A stretch of 64,000 nt of DNA from Pseudomonas putida (lineage in GTDB: Bacteria > Pseudomonadota > Gammaproteobacteria > Pseudomonadales > Pseudomonadaceae), in NCBI RefSeq assembly GCF_001636055.1, contig NZ_CP011789.1, forward strand, positions 3,658,001-3,722,000. Direction: 5' to 3'. Numbering within the stretch: position 1 is the first letter of the stretch; the number at the start of each line of letters is the position of its first letter. Below are positions 52,301-60,843 of the stretch, one piece after another. A program made the translations under genes and the position numbers. The notes below the pieces were generated by a model. The model saw only the letters and a program-made list of their open reading frames with translations, was not told where the DNA came from and searched no databases.

Positions 52301-52454
52301 GTCTTGCTCAAAAATCTGAGGCCTGCCCAATCCCTGTGGGATCGCGTTTACCCGCGAAAAGAACACCGCGGAGCATGGCACCGGCTACGCCGGTGATCGC
52401 GGGACAAGCCCGCTCCCACAGGGATTGGGCTGGCCTTGGATTTTTGAGCAAGAC
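52301..52454. repeat. Compound inverted repeat containing REP sequence
   Basis: GTCTTGCTCAAAAATC (52301-52316) is repeated inverted as GATTTTTGAGCAAGAC (52439-52454). Just inside, GCCCAATCCCTGTGGGA (52325-52341) pairs with TCCCACAGGGATTGGGC (52414-52430). The centre holds a REP half (ATCGCGGGACAAGCCCGC, 52396-52413) and a small hairpin CACCGGCTACGCCGGTG. Total arms of about 40 bases. It sits in the 522-base gap between the LysR and aldehyde dehydrogenase genes; another degenerate REP-like stretch follows at about 52465-52540. Confidence 0.85.
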
Positions 52455-52728
52455 AGGTGCCCACAGGTACCGCGCCGATTTCAGAGTCGTTGGGGTACCC
52501 GCAGGAGTGGCGGTTCGGCGCCCCGCTTGCCCACGAAGCAGTCCCCACTACAGCTCAAGTAACATGCGTTTTAAGCACATTACCCCCACGCATTAATCGT
52601 TTGTTCCCCGTCCCTGCCTGCGACAAATTGTTCGCCATAACCCACAAGAAAAACCGCTGCGCCAGCGCCGCCCCGTGCCCGCTCGCCAGCCCCTTGTGGG
52701 CCCGTTCACCCCGCAAGCGGACAATTTC

Positions 52729-54153
52729 ATGCGTACAGAGCACAACTTCATCGACGGTCGCTTCGTCGTCGCCCCCGAGCAACCCGCCCTGAGCGTGTTC
52801 GACCCGGCCACCGACGTGCAGGTCGGCAGCGTCAGCGCCGCCAGCCTTGCCCAGGCGATCCAGGCCGTCGAAGCCGCCAGCCGCGCCCAGCGCAGCTGGG
52901 CTGCCCTGCCCTCGATCGAGCGTGCCCAGCACCTGCGCCGCCTGGCCGATGCCCTCGAAGCCTGCGCCGACGACATCGGTGCAGCGCTGGCCTGCGAATC
53001 CGGCAAGGCCCCCGGCGAAGCCCGCAACGAGGCGCTGTACGCCGCCGAGATCACCCGTTACCACGCCGAATGGGCACGCCGCATCGAAGGCGAAGTGATC
53101 CCTAGCGACACCCGCGACGAAACCCTCCTGCTCAAGCGCGAAGCCATCGGCGTGGTCGCCTGCCTGATCCCGTTCAACTACCCGGTCTACACCTTGCTGC
53201 GCAAGGTTGCCCCGGCGCTGATCGCCGGTAACACCGTCGTCGTGCGCCCAAGCAACAACACCCCGCTGTCGGCCTTCGCCATCGCCCGCGCCGTGCAACA
53301 GGCACAACTGCCCGACGGGGTGATCAACATCCTGGCCATGCAGCACGATGTCGCCGCCACCCTCTGCACCCAGCCGGCGGTCGGCATGATCACCCTCACC
53401 GGCAGCGTGCGCGCCGGGCGCACGGTGCTCGAATACTGCAAGGCCAACATCGCCAAGCCCTCGCTGGAGCTGGGCGGCAAGACCCCGGCCATCATCGAGG
53501 CCGATGCCGACCTGGAGGCCGCTGCCGCCGCCATCGTCGCCTCCAAGACCACCCACTGCGGCCAACTGTGCACCGCCATCGAGCGCGTCTATGTGCAGGC
53601 CAGCGTGCACCAGCGCTTCCTTGACCTGCTGCGCGACAAGTTCGCCGCCGTGCGCATCGGCAACCGCGCCGAGGATGCCGCCTGCATGGGCCCGCTGATC
53701 AGTGCAGGCTCGCGCGAGGAGATCCACGCCAAGGTGCAGCGCGCCGTGGCGGCCGGGGCCCGTATCGAAACCGGCGGCTACCTGCCCGAGGGCCCAGGCA
53801 ATTTCTACCCCGCGACCCTGCTCAGCGCTTGCCGCCAGGACATGGAAATCGTCCAGGAAGAGACCTTCGGCCCGGTGCTGCCGGTACTGGCCTACGACAC
53901 CCTCGACGAGGCCCTGGCCATGGCCAACGACCACCAGTTCGGGCTGTCGTCGGTGCTCTACAGCGAGAACTACCGCAGCGCCATGAAGCTGGCCAACGCC
54001 ATCGAGGCTGGCGAGCTGTACGTCAACCGCACGCCTGCCGATCCGTACCAGGGCTACCACGCCGGCTGGAAACGCTCGGGGTTGGGCGGCGATGACGGCA
54101 AGCACGGCATGCTCGAATTCACCCAGACCCGCCTGGTGGTCCTCAAGTACTGA
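52729..54153 (+). CDS. Aldehyde dehydrogenase (AldA/lactaldehyde-glycolaldehyde type)
   Basis: 474 aa; start MRTEHNFIDGRFVVAPEQP at 52729. Catalytic Glu is in LELGGKTPAII and catalytic Cys in HCGQLCTAIERV. The sequence resembles the AldA group, which oxidises lactaldehyde or glycolaldehyde with NAD. The 522-base leader contains the compound repeat, so expression control is likely there. It starts the run ALDH, MFS, enolase-superfamily, GMC, and could oxidise an aldehyde produced by the GMC enzyme. Confidence 0.9.
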   Translation: MRTEHNFIDGRFVVAPEQPALSVFDPATDVQVGSVSAASLAQAIQAVEAASRAQRSWAALPSIERAQHLRRLADALEACADDIGAALACESGKAPGEARNEALYAAEITRYHAEWARRIEGEVIPSDTRDETLLLKREAIGVVACLIPFNYPVYTLLRKVAPALIAGNTVVVRPSNNTPLSAFAIARAVQQAQLPDGVINILAMQHDVAATLCTQPAVGMITLTGSVRAGRTVLEYCKANIAKPSLELGGKTPAIIEADADLEAAAAAIVASKTTHCGQLCTAIERVYVQASVHQRFLDLLRDKFAAVRIGNRAEDAACMGPLISAGSREEIHAKVQRAVAAGARIETGGYLPEGPGNFYPATLLSACRQDMEIVQEETFGPVLPVLAYDTLDEALAMANDHQFGLSSVLYSENYRSAMKLANAIEAGELYVNRTPADPYQGYHAGWKRSGLGGDDGKHGMLEFTQTRLVVLKY

Positions 54154-54158
54154 CCCGC

Positions 54159-54185
54159 GCAGGGCACGCTGCCTGCGTGCCCTGC
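54159..54185 (+). terminator. Intercistronic hairpin
   Basis: GCAGGGCACGC (54159-54169) and GCGTGCCCTGC (54175-54185) form a perfect 11-bp stem with a five-base loop, six bases after the dehydrogenase stop and 50 bases before the MFS start. No T-run. Confidence 0.65.
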
Positions 54186-54235
54186 TCCACTGCCCTGCGA
54201 CAACCCCGACGACAGATCCGCCCACGAGAACAACA

Positions 54236-55528
54236 ATGAAAAAAACAATAAACCCCGAGGCGCTCAGCGTGCCCAGCACTTCTGCCAACTTCTCACGCTA
54301 CCTGCAACTGGCCCTGCTGGTGCTGGCCGCTGGCGCCATCTACCCGATGCTGTACCTGCGCCAGGTGTACCAGAGCACCATGCTCGAGGCGCTGTCGATC
54401 AGCAACAGCGAGCTGGGCTACCTGTACTCGATCCTCGGCACCGCCTTCCTGGTCAGCTACCTGCCCAGCGGCTGGCTCGCCGACCGCATTTCACCGCGTT
54501 TCCTGATCAGCTTCTCGCTGGTCGGCACCGGCCTGCTCGGCGTCTGGTACGCCCAGTTGCCAGGCTTCGAAGCACTGCTGGCGATCTTCTGCGGCTTTGG
54601 CATCACCACCGGCCTGACCTTCTGGGCCTCGCTGATCAAGCGGGTCAAGATGATCGCGGGTGACAGCGAACAAGGCCGCTTCTTCGGCGTGCTCGATGGC
54701 GGCCGTGGCCTGGTCGAGGCGCTGCTGGCGACCATCGCCATCGCCCTGTTCGCCCAGGTCGCCGACAGTGCCGGTGGCAGCGCCGTGGGCCTGACTCGGG
54801 TCATCCACTTCTACGCTGCCTGCTGCGTGATCCTGGGCCTGGCGCTGATGCTGGTGCGCGACCCGCAGGTCAAGAGCAGCGCCCAGCAGGCCCGCGAAAA
54901 GGCCAACCTGCTGCACGACCTGCGCACCCTGATGGCGATCCCTGAACTGTGGCTGGTCACTGCGATCGTGTTCTGCGGCTACCACTTCTTCTGGGCCACC
55001 TACAGCTTCTCGGCCTACCTGCAGGAGGGTGGCTTCGGACTCAGCGCCACCGCAGCCGGCCTGATCACCACCATCAAGCTGTGGATGCGCCCGCTGGGCG
55101 GCATCGGCGGCGGCTGGTTGGGTGACCGCTTCTCCAAGACCGGCGTACTGGCCTGGGCCATGGTCCTCGCCGCCTTCGGCATGATCGGCCTGATCGTGCT
55201 GCCGAGCCTGCGGGTGCTGGGCGTGCTGGTGTTCCTGGTGATCTTCATCGGCCTGATGACCTACGCCATCCGCGGCCTGTACTGGGCCATCCTCGACGAC
55301 TGCCAGGTGCCACTGCGGGTCACGGGCCTGGCGATCGGCATCATCTCTCTGGTCGGCTACTCGCCTGACGTGTTCCTGCCCCTGCTCAACGGCTGGATCA
55401 TCGATCACTTCCCAGGCTTCCTCGGCTACCAGATCTACTTCTCTTACGTCGTGGTGATGGGCCTGCTCGGCGTTGTCGCCACCCTCATCCTGAACAAACG
55501 CATCAAGTCCAAGGCGGGCAAAGCATGA
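54236..55528 (+). CDS. MFS transporter (sugar-acid/OPA-like)
   Basis: 430 aa. After a short polar N-terminus, 12 hydrophobic segments follow, with the loop motif PSGWLADRISPRFLISF and GGWLGDRFSKTGVLAW between the halves. It resembles the phosphate- and sugar-acid-coupled (OPA/ACS-like) MFS transporters. Its stop overlaps the next gene by four bases (ATGA), so it is translationally coupled to the enolase-superfamily enzyme. It probably imports the substrate of the cluster. Confidence 0.87.
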   Translation: MKKTINPEALSVPSTSANFSRYLQLALLVLAAGAIYPMLYLRQVYQSTMLEALSISNSELGYLYSILGTAFLVSYLPSGWLADRISPRFLISFSLVGTGLLGVWYAQLPGFEALLAIFCGFGITTGLTFWASLIKRVKMIAGDSEQGRFFGVLDGGRGLVEALLATIAIALFAQVADSAGGSAVGLTRVIHFYAACCVILGLALMLVRDPQVKSSAQQAREKANLLHDLRTLMAIPELWLVTAIVFCGYHFFWATYSFSAYLQEGGFGLSATAAGLITTIKLWMRPLGGIGGGWLGDRFSKTGVLAWAMVLAAFGMIGLIVLPSLRVLGVLVFLVIFIGLMTYAIRGLYWAILDDCQVPLRVTGLAIGIISLVGYSPDVFLPLLNGWIIDHFPGFLGYQIYFSYVVVMGLLGVVATLILNKRIKSKAGKA

Positions 55529-56742
55529 AGATCGTATCCCTGCAAACCCACGTGGTGGCCGTGCCACCGCCGCATGTCGGCGGCATGTACTGGCTGTTCG
55601 TCACCCTCAAGACCGACTGCGGCATCGAGGGCGTCGGCGAGATCTACGCCGCGACCTTCCATCCGCGCGCCATGGTGCCGGTCATCGAGGATGTGTTCGA
55701 GCGCTACCTGCTCGACCAGGACCCGCACCATATCGAGCGCTTCTTCCGCCGCGCCTACTCCAGCGGTTTCACCCAGCGCCCGGACCTGACCATGATGGGC
55801 GTGGTCAGCGGCCTGGAAATGGCCTGCTGGGACATCATCGGCAAGGCCGCGAACAAGCCGGTCTACGAGCTGCTCGGCGGCCAGGTGCACGAGCGCCTGC
55901 GCTCCTACACCTACCTCTACCCCGTCAACGCCCAGGGCGAGTACGACTACAGCGACCCAGACCTGGCCGCCGAGTGCGCCGTGCAGAACATGCAACTGGG
56001 CTTCACCGCGCTGAAGTTCGATCCGGCCGGCCCCTACACCGCGTTCTCCGGCCATCAGCTGTCGCTGGAGGTGCTGGAGCGCTGCGAAACCTTCTGCAAG
56101 CGCATCCGTGAAGCGGTGGGCAACCGTTGCGACCTGCTGTTCGGCACCCACGGGCAGATGGTGCCGTCGTCGGCGATCCGCCTGGCCAAGCGCCTGGAAA
56201 AATACGATCCGCTGTGGTTCGAAGAGCCGATCCCACCGGGCCAGGAAGAAGCCATGGCCCAGGTCGCGGCCAAGACCAGCATTCCGATTGCCACCGGCGA
56301 GCGGCTGACCACCAAGTACGAGTTCTTCAAGCTGCTGCAGGCGGGCGGTGCGTCGATCCTGCAAATGAACGTCGGACGCTGCGGCGGCCTGCTCGAAGGC
56401 AAGAAGATCGCCAGCATGGCCGAGGCCTACTACGCGCAGATCGCCCCGCACCTCTACAACGGCCCGATCGGCGCGGCGGCGAGCTTCCAGCTGGCGGCCT
56501 GCACACCGAACTTCCTGATCCAGGAAAGCATCGGCACCTGGGGTGGCTTCCACGCCGAAATCCTCAAGAAGCCCCTGCAATGGGAAGACGGCTACATCAT
56601 CCCGTCCCGCGAGCCGGGCCTCGGGGTCGAGCTGGACATGGACGTGGTACGCCGTCACTCGGGCTACCAAGGCGAGCGCCTGCACCTGCAGATGGCGCCG
56701 CATCCGGTCGACGTCAAGGACGTCTCGCCGGCCAAAGGTTGA
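55525..56742 (+). CDS. Mandelate racemase/muconate lactonizing family (enolase superfamily) protein
   Basis: 405 aa. The N-terminal capping domain (residues about 1-120) and C-terminal barrel are clear. Two metal ligands are standard: Glu in LWFEEPIPP and Glu in IATGERLTTKYEF. At the first ligand position the text reads LLFGTHGQM (residues about 206-214), where Asp-x-Asn/His is usual. The dyad strand reads LQMNVGRCGG, with Asn replacing the usual Asp, although IAPHLYNGPIG keeps the His. It is therefore a dehydratase/isomerase relative with a modified site; sugar-acid dehydration is only a family-level guess. Confidence 0.85.
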   Translation: MKIVSLQTHVVAVPPPHVGGMYWLFVTLKTDCGIEGVGEIYAATFHPRAMVPVIEDVFERYLLDQDPHHIERFFRRAYSSGFTQRPDLTMMGVVSGLEMACWDIIGKAANKPVYELLGGQVHERLRSYTYLYPVNAQGEYDYSDPDLAAECAVQNMQLGFTALKFDPAGPYTAFSGHQLSLEVLERCETFCKRIREAVGNRCDLLFGTHGQMVPSSAIRLAKRLEKYDPLWFEEPIPPGQEEAMAQVAAKTSIPIATGERLTTKYEFFKLLQAGGASILQMNVGRCGGLLEGKKIASMAEAYYAQIAPHLYNGPIGAAASFQLAACTPNFLIQESIGTWGGFHAEILKKPLQWEDGYIIPSREPGLGVELDMDVVRRHSGYQGERLHLQMAPHPVDVKDVSPAKG

Positions 56743-56749
56743 GCGTCAA

Positions 56750-56771
56750 GCCGCCCCGGCCTCGGGGCGGC
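56750..56771 (+). terminator. Intercistronic hairpin
   Basis: GCCGCCCCG (56750-56758) and CGGGGCGGC (56763-56771) make a perfect 9-bp stem with a four-base loop, eight bases after the enolase-superfamily stop and before the GMC gene. No T-run. Confidence 0.6.
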
Positions 56772-56796
56772 CCTCTATTCACAGGGTTAGCGATAA

Positions 56797-58452
56797 ATGA
56801 ACGATTTTGACTACATCATCGCCGGCGCAGGCTCGGCTGGCTGCATCCTCGCCGCGCGCCTGAGCGAGTCGGGGCGCCACAGCGTGCTGCTGCTCGAAGC
56901 CGGCGGCAAGGACAGCTCGCCATGGTTCAAGCTGCCGGTGGGCTTCGCCAAGCTCTACTACAACCCCACCTTCAACTGGATGTACTACACCCAGCCCCAG
57001 GCCCATCTGGCCGGGCGCAACCTGTATGCGCCGCGCGGCAAGGTGCAAGGGGGTTCCGGTTCGATCAACGCGATGATCTACGTACGCGGCCAGGCTCATG
57101 ATTTCGATGACTGGGCCGCCAATGGCGCCAAGGGCTGGTCGTTCAAGGACGTGCTGCCGTATTTTCGCAAGCTCGAATCGCACCCGGCTGGGGCCAGCGA
57201 ATACCACGGTGCCAGCGGGCCGATCGGCATCACCCCGATGAAGGGCCAGGCCCATCCGATCTGCGATGTGTTTCTCGAAGGCTGCGAGCAACTGGGCTAC
57301 CCGCGCAGCGAAGACTTCAACGGCAAGCACTTCGAAGGCGCCGGCATCTACGACGTCAACGTGCGTGACGGCCAACGCAGCTCCAGCAGCTTCGCCTACC
57401 TGCACCCGGCGCTGGGGCGCCCGAACCTGCACATCGAGCATCACGCCTTGGTCGAACAGGTGTTGCTCGAGGGCAAGCGCGCGGTCGGCGTCCGCATTTC
57501 GCAAAACGGCGTAGCGCGCGAGTTTCGTGCCCGCCGCGAGGTAATCCTGGCGGCAGGTGCGGTGGACACGCCCAAGATCCTGCAACTGTCCGGCATCGGT
57601 GACCGCGCCCTGCTCGACCGGCACGGCATCGACACCCGCCACCACCTGCCGGCCGTGGGCAAGAACCTGCAGGACCACCTGTGCGTGAGCTACTACTACA
57701 AGGCCAATATCCCGACCCTGAACGATGTGTTCGGCTCGCTGTTGGGCAAGCTCAAGCTCGGCCTGCAATACCTGCTGACCCGCAAGGGGCCGCTGGCGCT
57801 GAGCGTCAACCAGTCCGGCGGGTTCTTCCGCAGCGATGCCCAACAGGCGCACCCGAACCTGCAGCTGTACTTCAACCCGCTGTCGTACCAGATTCCCAAG
57901 AACAACAAGGCCAGTTTGCAGCCGGAGCCTTACTCGGGCTTCCTGCTGTGCTTCAACCCCTGCCGACCGACCAGCCGCGGCGAAGTCCGCATCGCCTCGC
58001 GCGATCCGCGTGAGCCTGCGCTGATCGATCCGAACTACCTGAGCACGCAGAAAGACATCGACGAGGCCATCCAGGGCAGCCGTCTGATGCGCTCGATCAT
58101 GCAGGCCCCGGCGCTGCGCGCGATCACGGTCGAGGAAGTGCTGCCGGGCCCGGCGGTGGACGACGACGCGAGCATGCTGCAGTACTTTCGCGAGAACTGC
58201 GGATCGATCTATCACCTGTGCGGCAGTTGCGCGATGGGCAACGACCCGTCGACCAGCGTGGTGGATGCGCGATTGGCAGTGCATGGGCTGGAGGGGCTGC
58301 GCATCGTCGATGCCTCGGTATTCCCCAATGTGACCTCAGGCAATACCAACGCGGCAGTGATGATGGTGGCAGAAAAAGGTGCAGACCTGATTCTCGAATC
58401 GGCCGGGCAAACGGCCCCGGCCATGGCCGAGACTCAACGCCGCTCGGCCTGA
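56797..58452 (+). CDS. GMC-family FAD-dependent oxidoreductase (choline dehydrogenase-like)
   Basis: 551 aa. The FAD motif is DYIIAGAGSAGCILAARLSE; the GMC signature 1 (GRNLYAPRGKVQGGSGSINAMIYVRGQAHDFDDW) and signature 2 (GAVDTPKILQLSGIG) are present. The C-terminal catalytic pair is His in SIYHLCGSCAMG and Asn in VTSGNTNAAVMMVAE. It oxidises an alcohol to an aldehyde or ketone. It follows the enolase-superfamily gene on the same strand and ends with a terminator, so it probably feeds the operon's aldehyde dehydrogenase. Confidence 0.93.
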   Translation: MNDFDYIIAGAGSAGCILAARLSESGRHSVLLLEAGGKDSSPWFKLPVGFAKLYYNPTFNWMYYTQPQAHLAGRNLYAPRGKVQGGSGSINAMIYVRGQAHDFDDWAANGAKGWSFKDVLPYFRKLESHPAGASEYHGASGPIGITPMKGQAHPICDVFLEGCEQLGYPRSEDFNGKHFEGAGIYDVNVRDGQRSSSSFAYLHPALGRPNLHIEHHALVEQVLLEGKRAVGVRISQNGVAREFRARREVILAAGAVDTPKILQLSGIGDRALLDRHGIDTRHHLPAVGKNLQDHLCVSYYYKANIPTLNDVFGSLLGKLKLGLQYLLTRKGPLALSVNQSGGFFRSDAQQAHPNLQLYFNPLSYQIPKNNKASLQPEPYSGFLLCFNPCRPTSRGEVRIASRDPREPALIDPNYLSTQKDIDEAIQGSRLMRSIMQAPALRAITVEEVLPGPAVDDDASMLQYFRENCGSIYHLCGSCAMGNDPSTSVVDARLAVHGLEGLRIVDASVFPNVTSGNTNAAVMMVAEKGADLILESAGQTAPAMAETQRRSA

Positions 58453-58464
58453 GCGGCAAAGGCC

Positions 58465-58499
58465 AACCGGGCGAGCTGCACAGCAGCTTGCCCGGTTTT
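58465..58499 (+). terminator. Intrinsic terminator after the GMC gene
   Basis: AACCGGGC (58465-58472) pairs with GCCCGGTT (58490-58497); inside it AGCTGC and GCAGCT also pair. TTTT follows (58496-58499). It closes the plus-strand cluster before the convergent amidohydrolase gene. Confidence 0.75.
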
Positions 58500-58552
58500 G
58501 GCGAGCAAAAAGGCGACTTTACGCGGCAAAACAATCCATTTGGATGCCAATA

Positions 58553-59575
58553 TCAACGCCAGTCACTCGTTTGAGCGAAGAACGCCTGGGCATTCGCTTC
58601 CAGGCTCTGCAGGTGATAGCCGCCCTCCTGCACGATCAGGCACGGCAGCCCCAGCTCGCGAATCCGCTCGCCGAGCGTGGCGAAGCCCTGGGTCGTGACC
58701 GCCACCTTGCTCTGCGGGTCGAGTTCGTAGATATCGAAGCCGAGCGACAGCACCAGCACCTCGGCATCGAAATCCTTCACCGCATCCAGGGCAATGCCCA
58801 GTTGCGCCATAAAGTCCCCTTCGCTCGCGCCATGGGCCATCGGCAGGTTCAGGTTGTAACCCTCGCCCTCGCCCGTGCCGCGCTCGTCGGCAAAGCCGGC
58901 CACGCCCGGGTAGAAGTTTGTGGGATCACCGTGCACCGAGACATACAGCACGTCGTTGCGCGCGTAGAAGATCTCCTGGATGCCCTGGCCGTGGTGCATG
59001 TCGGTGTCCAGCACTGCGACCTTGTGGTAACGCTCGCGCAATACCTGGGCGGCGACGGCCGCATTGTTGAGGTAGCAGAAACCGCCTGCAGCCTCGACGC
59101 GTGCGTGGTGCCCTGGCGGTCGGCACAGCGCGTAGGCCGCACGCTCACCGTCGAGAATCGCCCGTGCCCCGGCAACCGCACTCTGCGCCGACCAGTAGGC
59201 CGAGCGCCAGGTCTGCTCGCCCACCGGGCAACTGCCATCGGCCAGGTACCGCGCGGCCTGGGCCAGGATGCCGCGCAAGGCGTTGGGTTCGCGCACGAAG
59301 ATGTTCGACATCACTTCATCGCCCCAATCCTCGGGCACTTCTTTCCAGCGCGCGTGAGCCTCCTGAAGGAAGGCCAGGTAGGCCTCGCCATGCACCGCAG
59401 CGAGCGGCGCCAGGCCGGCATCCTGCGGTTGGCGGATGTCCATGTCCAGGTCGCGGGCCGCTTGCAGCAGGCGCTGAGCGCGCTCAGGGACTTCCTGGGG
59501 GGTGCGCATGGCACCACGGGAGTAGTAGCTGCGCGGATGGTGCAGCAGTTGTTCGGGGTGGAAATAGCAGCGCAT
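58553..59575 (-). CDS. Histone-deacetylase-fold amidohydrolase (acetylpolyamine amidohydrolase-like)
   Basis: 340 aa. Catalytic His pair in CRPPGHHAR, zinc ligands Asp and His in LDTDMHHGQG, and the third Asp in LGFDIYELDP are all present. The layout matches bacterial AphA/AphB enzymes, which remove acetyl groups from acetylpolyamines. Its start overlaps the preceding hydrolase gene by one base (TGATG). With a carbamoylase-like hydrolase and an MHS transporter in the same operon it suggests use of an acylated nitrogen compound. Confidence 0.9.
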   Translation of the reverse strand: MRCYFHPEQLLHHPRSYYSRGAMRTPQEVPERAQRLLQAARDLDMDIRQPQDAGLAPLAAVHGEAYLAFLQEAHARWKEVPEDWGDEVMSNIFVREPNALRGILAQAARYLADGSCPVGEQTWRSAYWSAQSAVAGARAILDGERAAYALCRPPGHHARVEAAGGFCYLNNAAVAAQVLRERYHKVAVLDTDMHHGQGIQEIFYARNDVLYVSVHGDPTNFYPGVAGFADERGTGEGEGYNLNLPMAHGASEGDFMAQLGIALDAVKDFDAEVLVLSLGFDIYELDPQSKVAVTTQGFATLGERIRELGLPCLIVQEGGYHLQSLEANAQAFFAQTSDWR

Positions 59576-60819
59576 CAGGCCTCTCCTGGTTCGACACGGC
59601 CGGCACGGGCCAGCACGGCGTTGAGCAATACATCGGCGCCGTTACGGGCGTCGTCGGGCAGCACGTCTTCGGCTTCGTTGTGGCTCAGGCCGCCCACGCA
59701 AGGGATGAAGATCATGGCTGTCGGGCAGTAGCGCGCCAGCAGAATCGCATCGTGCCCGGCGCCACTGACGATCCGCTGCTGGGTATGGCCGAGGGCATCG
59801 ACCGCGTGCTGCACCGTCGCCACACACTCGGCGTCGAACGGGGTGGCCGGGCTGACCCAGTGCCGCGTGACGCTCACCTGCAGCCCGCGCTGGGCGGCGA
59901 CAGCTTGCAGCAACTCACCCAGGCCACGTTCCATGGCCTCGATGGCTTCGTCGCGGTGATGGCGCAGGTCCACGGTAAAGCGCACCACGCCTGGGATCGT
60001 GTTGCGCGACGCTTTGGCGATGGACAGTTCGCCCACCGTGGTCAGCCCTTCGGGGGCGAAGTCGACCGCCAGTTGCTCCACCGCCTGGATCATCCGCGCA
60101 GCGCCATACAACGCATCCTTGCGCAGGGTCATCGGCGTGGTGCCCGCGTGGGCGGCCATGCCCTGGACCGTCACGTCGAGCCAGCGAATCGCCTGACCGC
60201 CCGTCACTACGCCAATGCTCTTGGCATTGTCTTCCAGGATCGGCCCCTGCTCGATGTGCGCCTCGAAATAGGCGTCCACCGGCCCGCCCAATGGCCGCTC
60301 ACCCGCATAGCCAGTGGAGGCCAGCGCCTCGGCGACGCTGATGCCATCGGCATCGTGGATCGCCAGGGCCTGCTGCAGGTCGAGCACGCCAGTGAACACC
60401 GCCGAGCCGAACATCGCCGGTGTGAAGCGTGCGCCCTCCTCGTTGGTCCACACAGCGATTTCCAGGGGTTTGCGGGTCTGGATGCCGAGGTCGTTCAAGC
60501 GTCGCACCACTTCCAGGCCGGCCAGCACGCCATACACGCCATCGAAGCGCCCACCTTCAGGCTGGGTGTCCAGGTGGCTGCCCATCATCACGGGCGCGGC
60601 TTGCGGGTCGAGGCCGGGGCGCCGGGCGAACAGGTTGCCGATGGCATCCACCGACAGGCTCAAGCCAGCCTCGCGGCACCAACCGGCGAACAGCTCGCGG
60701 CCGGCCTTGTCGTCCTCGCTCAAGGCCAGGCGGCAACTGCCACCACGGGCGGTAGCGCCGACCTCGGCCATGGCCATCAGGCTCGCCCACAGGCGTTCGC
60801 CATTGCTTTTCAACATCAT
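59575..60819 (-). CDS. M20-family Zn-dependent amidase (HyuC/allantoate amidohydrolase-like)
   Basis: 414 aa; start MMLKSNGERLWASLMAMAEVG at 60819 with GGAG five bases upstream. Metal-binding segments GSHLDTQPEGGRFDGVYG, WTNEEGARFTPAM, EAHIEQGPIL and GGLSHNEAED fit N-carbamoyl-L-amino-acid hydrolases and allantoate amidohydrolases. It lies between the HDAC-like gene and the MHS transporter gene in one operon. It may release ammonia from a ureido or carbamoyl compound; the exact substrate is not known. Confidence 0.9.
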   Translation of the reverse strand: MMLKSNGERLWASLMAMAEVGATARGGSCRLALSEDDKAGRELFAGWCREAGLSLSVDAIGNLFARRPGLDPQAAPVMMGSHLDTQPEGGRFDGVYGVLAGLEVVRRLNDLGIQTRKPLEIAVWTNEEGARFTPAMFGSAVFTGVLDLQQALAIHDADGISVAEALASTGYAGERPLGGPVDAYFEAHIEQGPILEDNAKSIGVVTGGQAIRWLDVTVQGMAAHAGTTPMTLRKDALYGAARMIQAVEQLAVDFAPEGLTTVGELSIAKASRNTIPGVVRFTVDLRHHRDEAIEAMERGLGELLQAVAAQRGLQVSVTRHWVSPATPFDAECVATVQHAVDALGHTQQRIVSGAGHDAILLARYCPTAMIFIPCVGGLSHNEAEDVLPDDARNGADVLLNAVLARAGRVEPGEA

Positions 60820-60843
60820 GGGTACTCCAGTCGAATCGGGATT

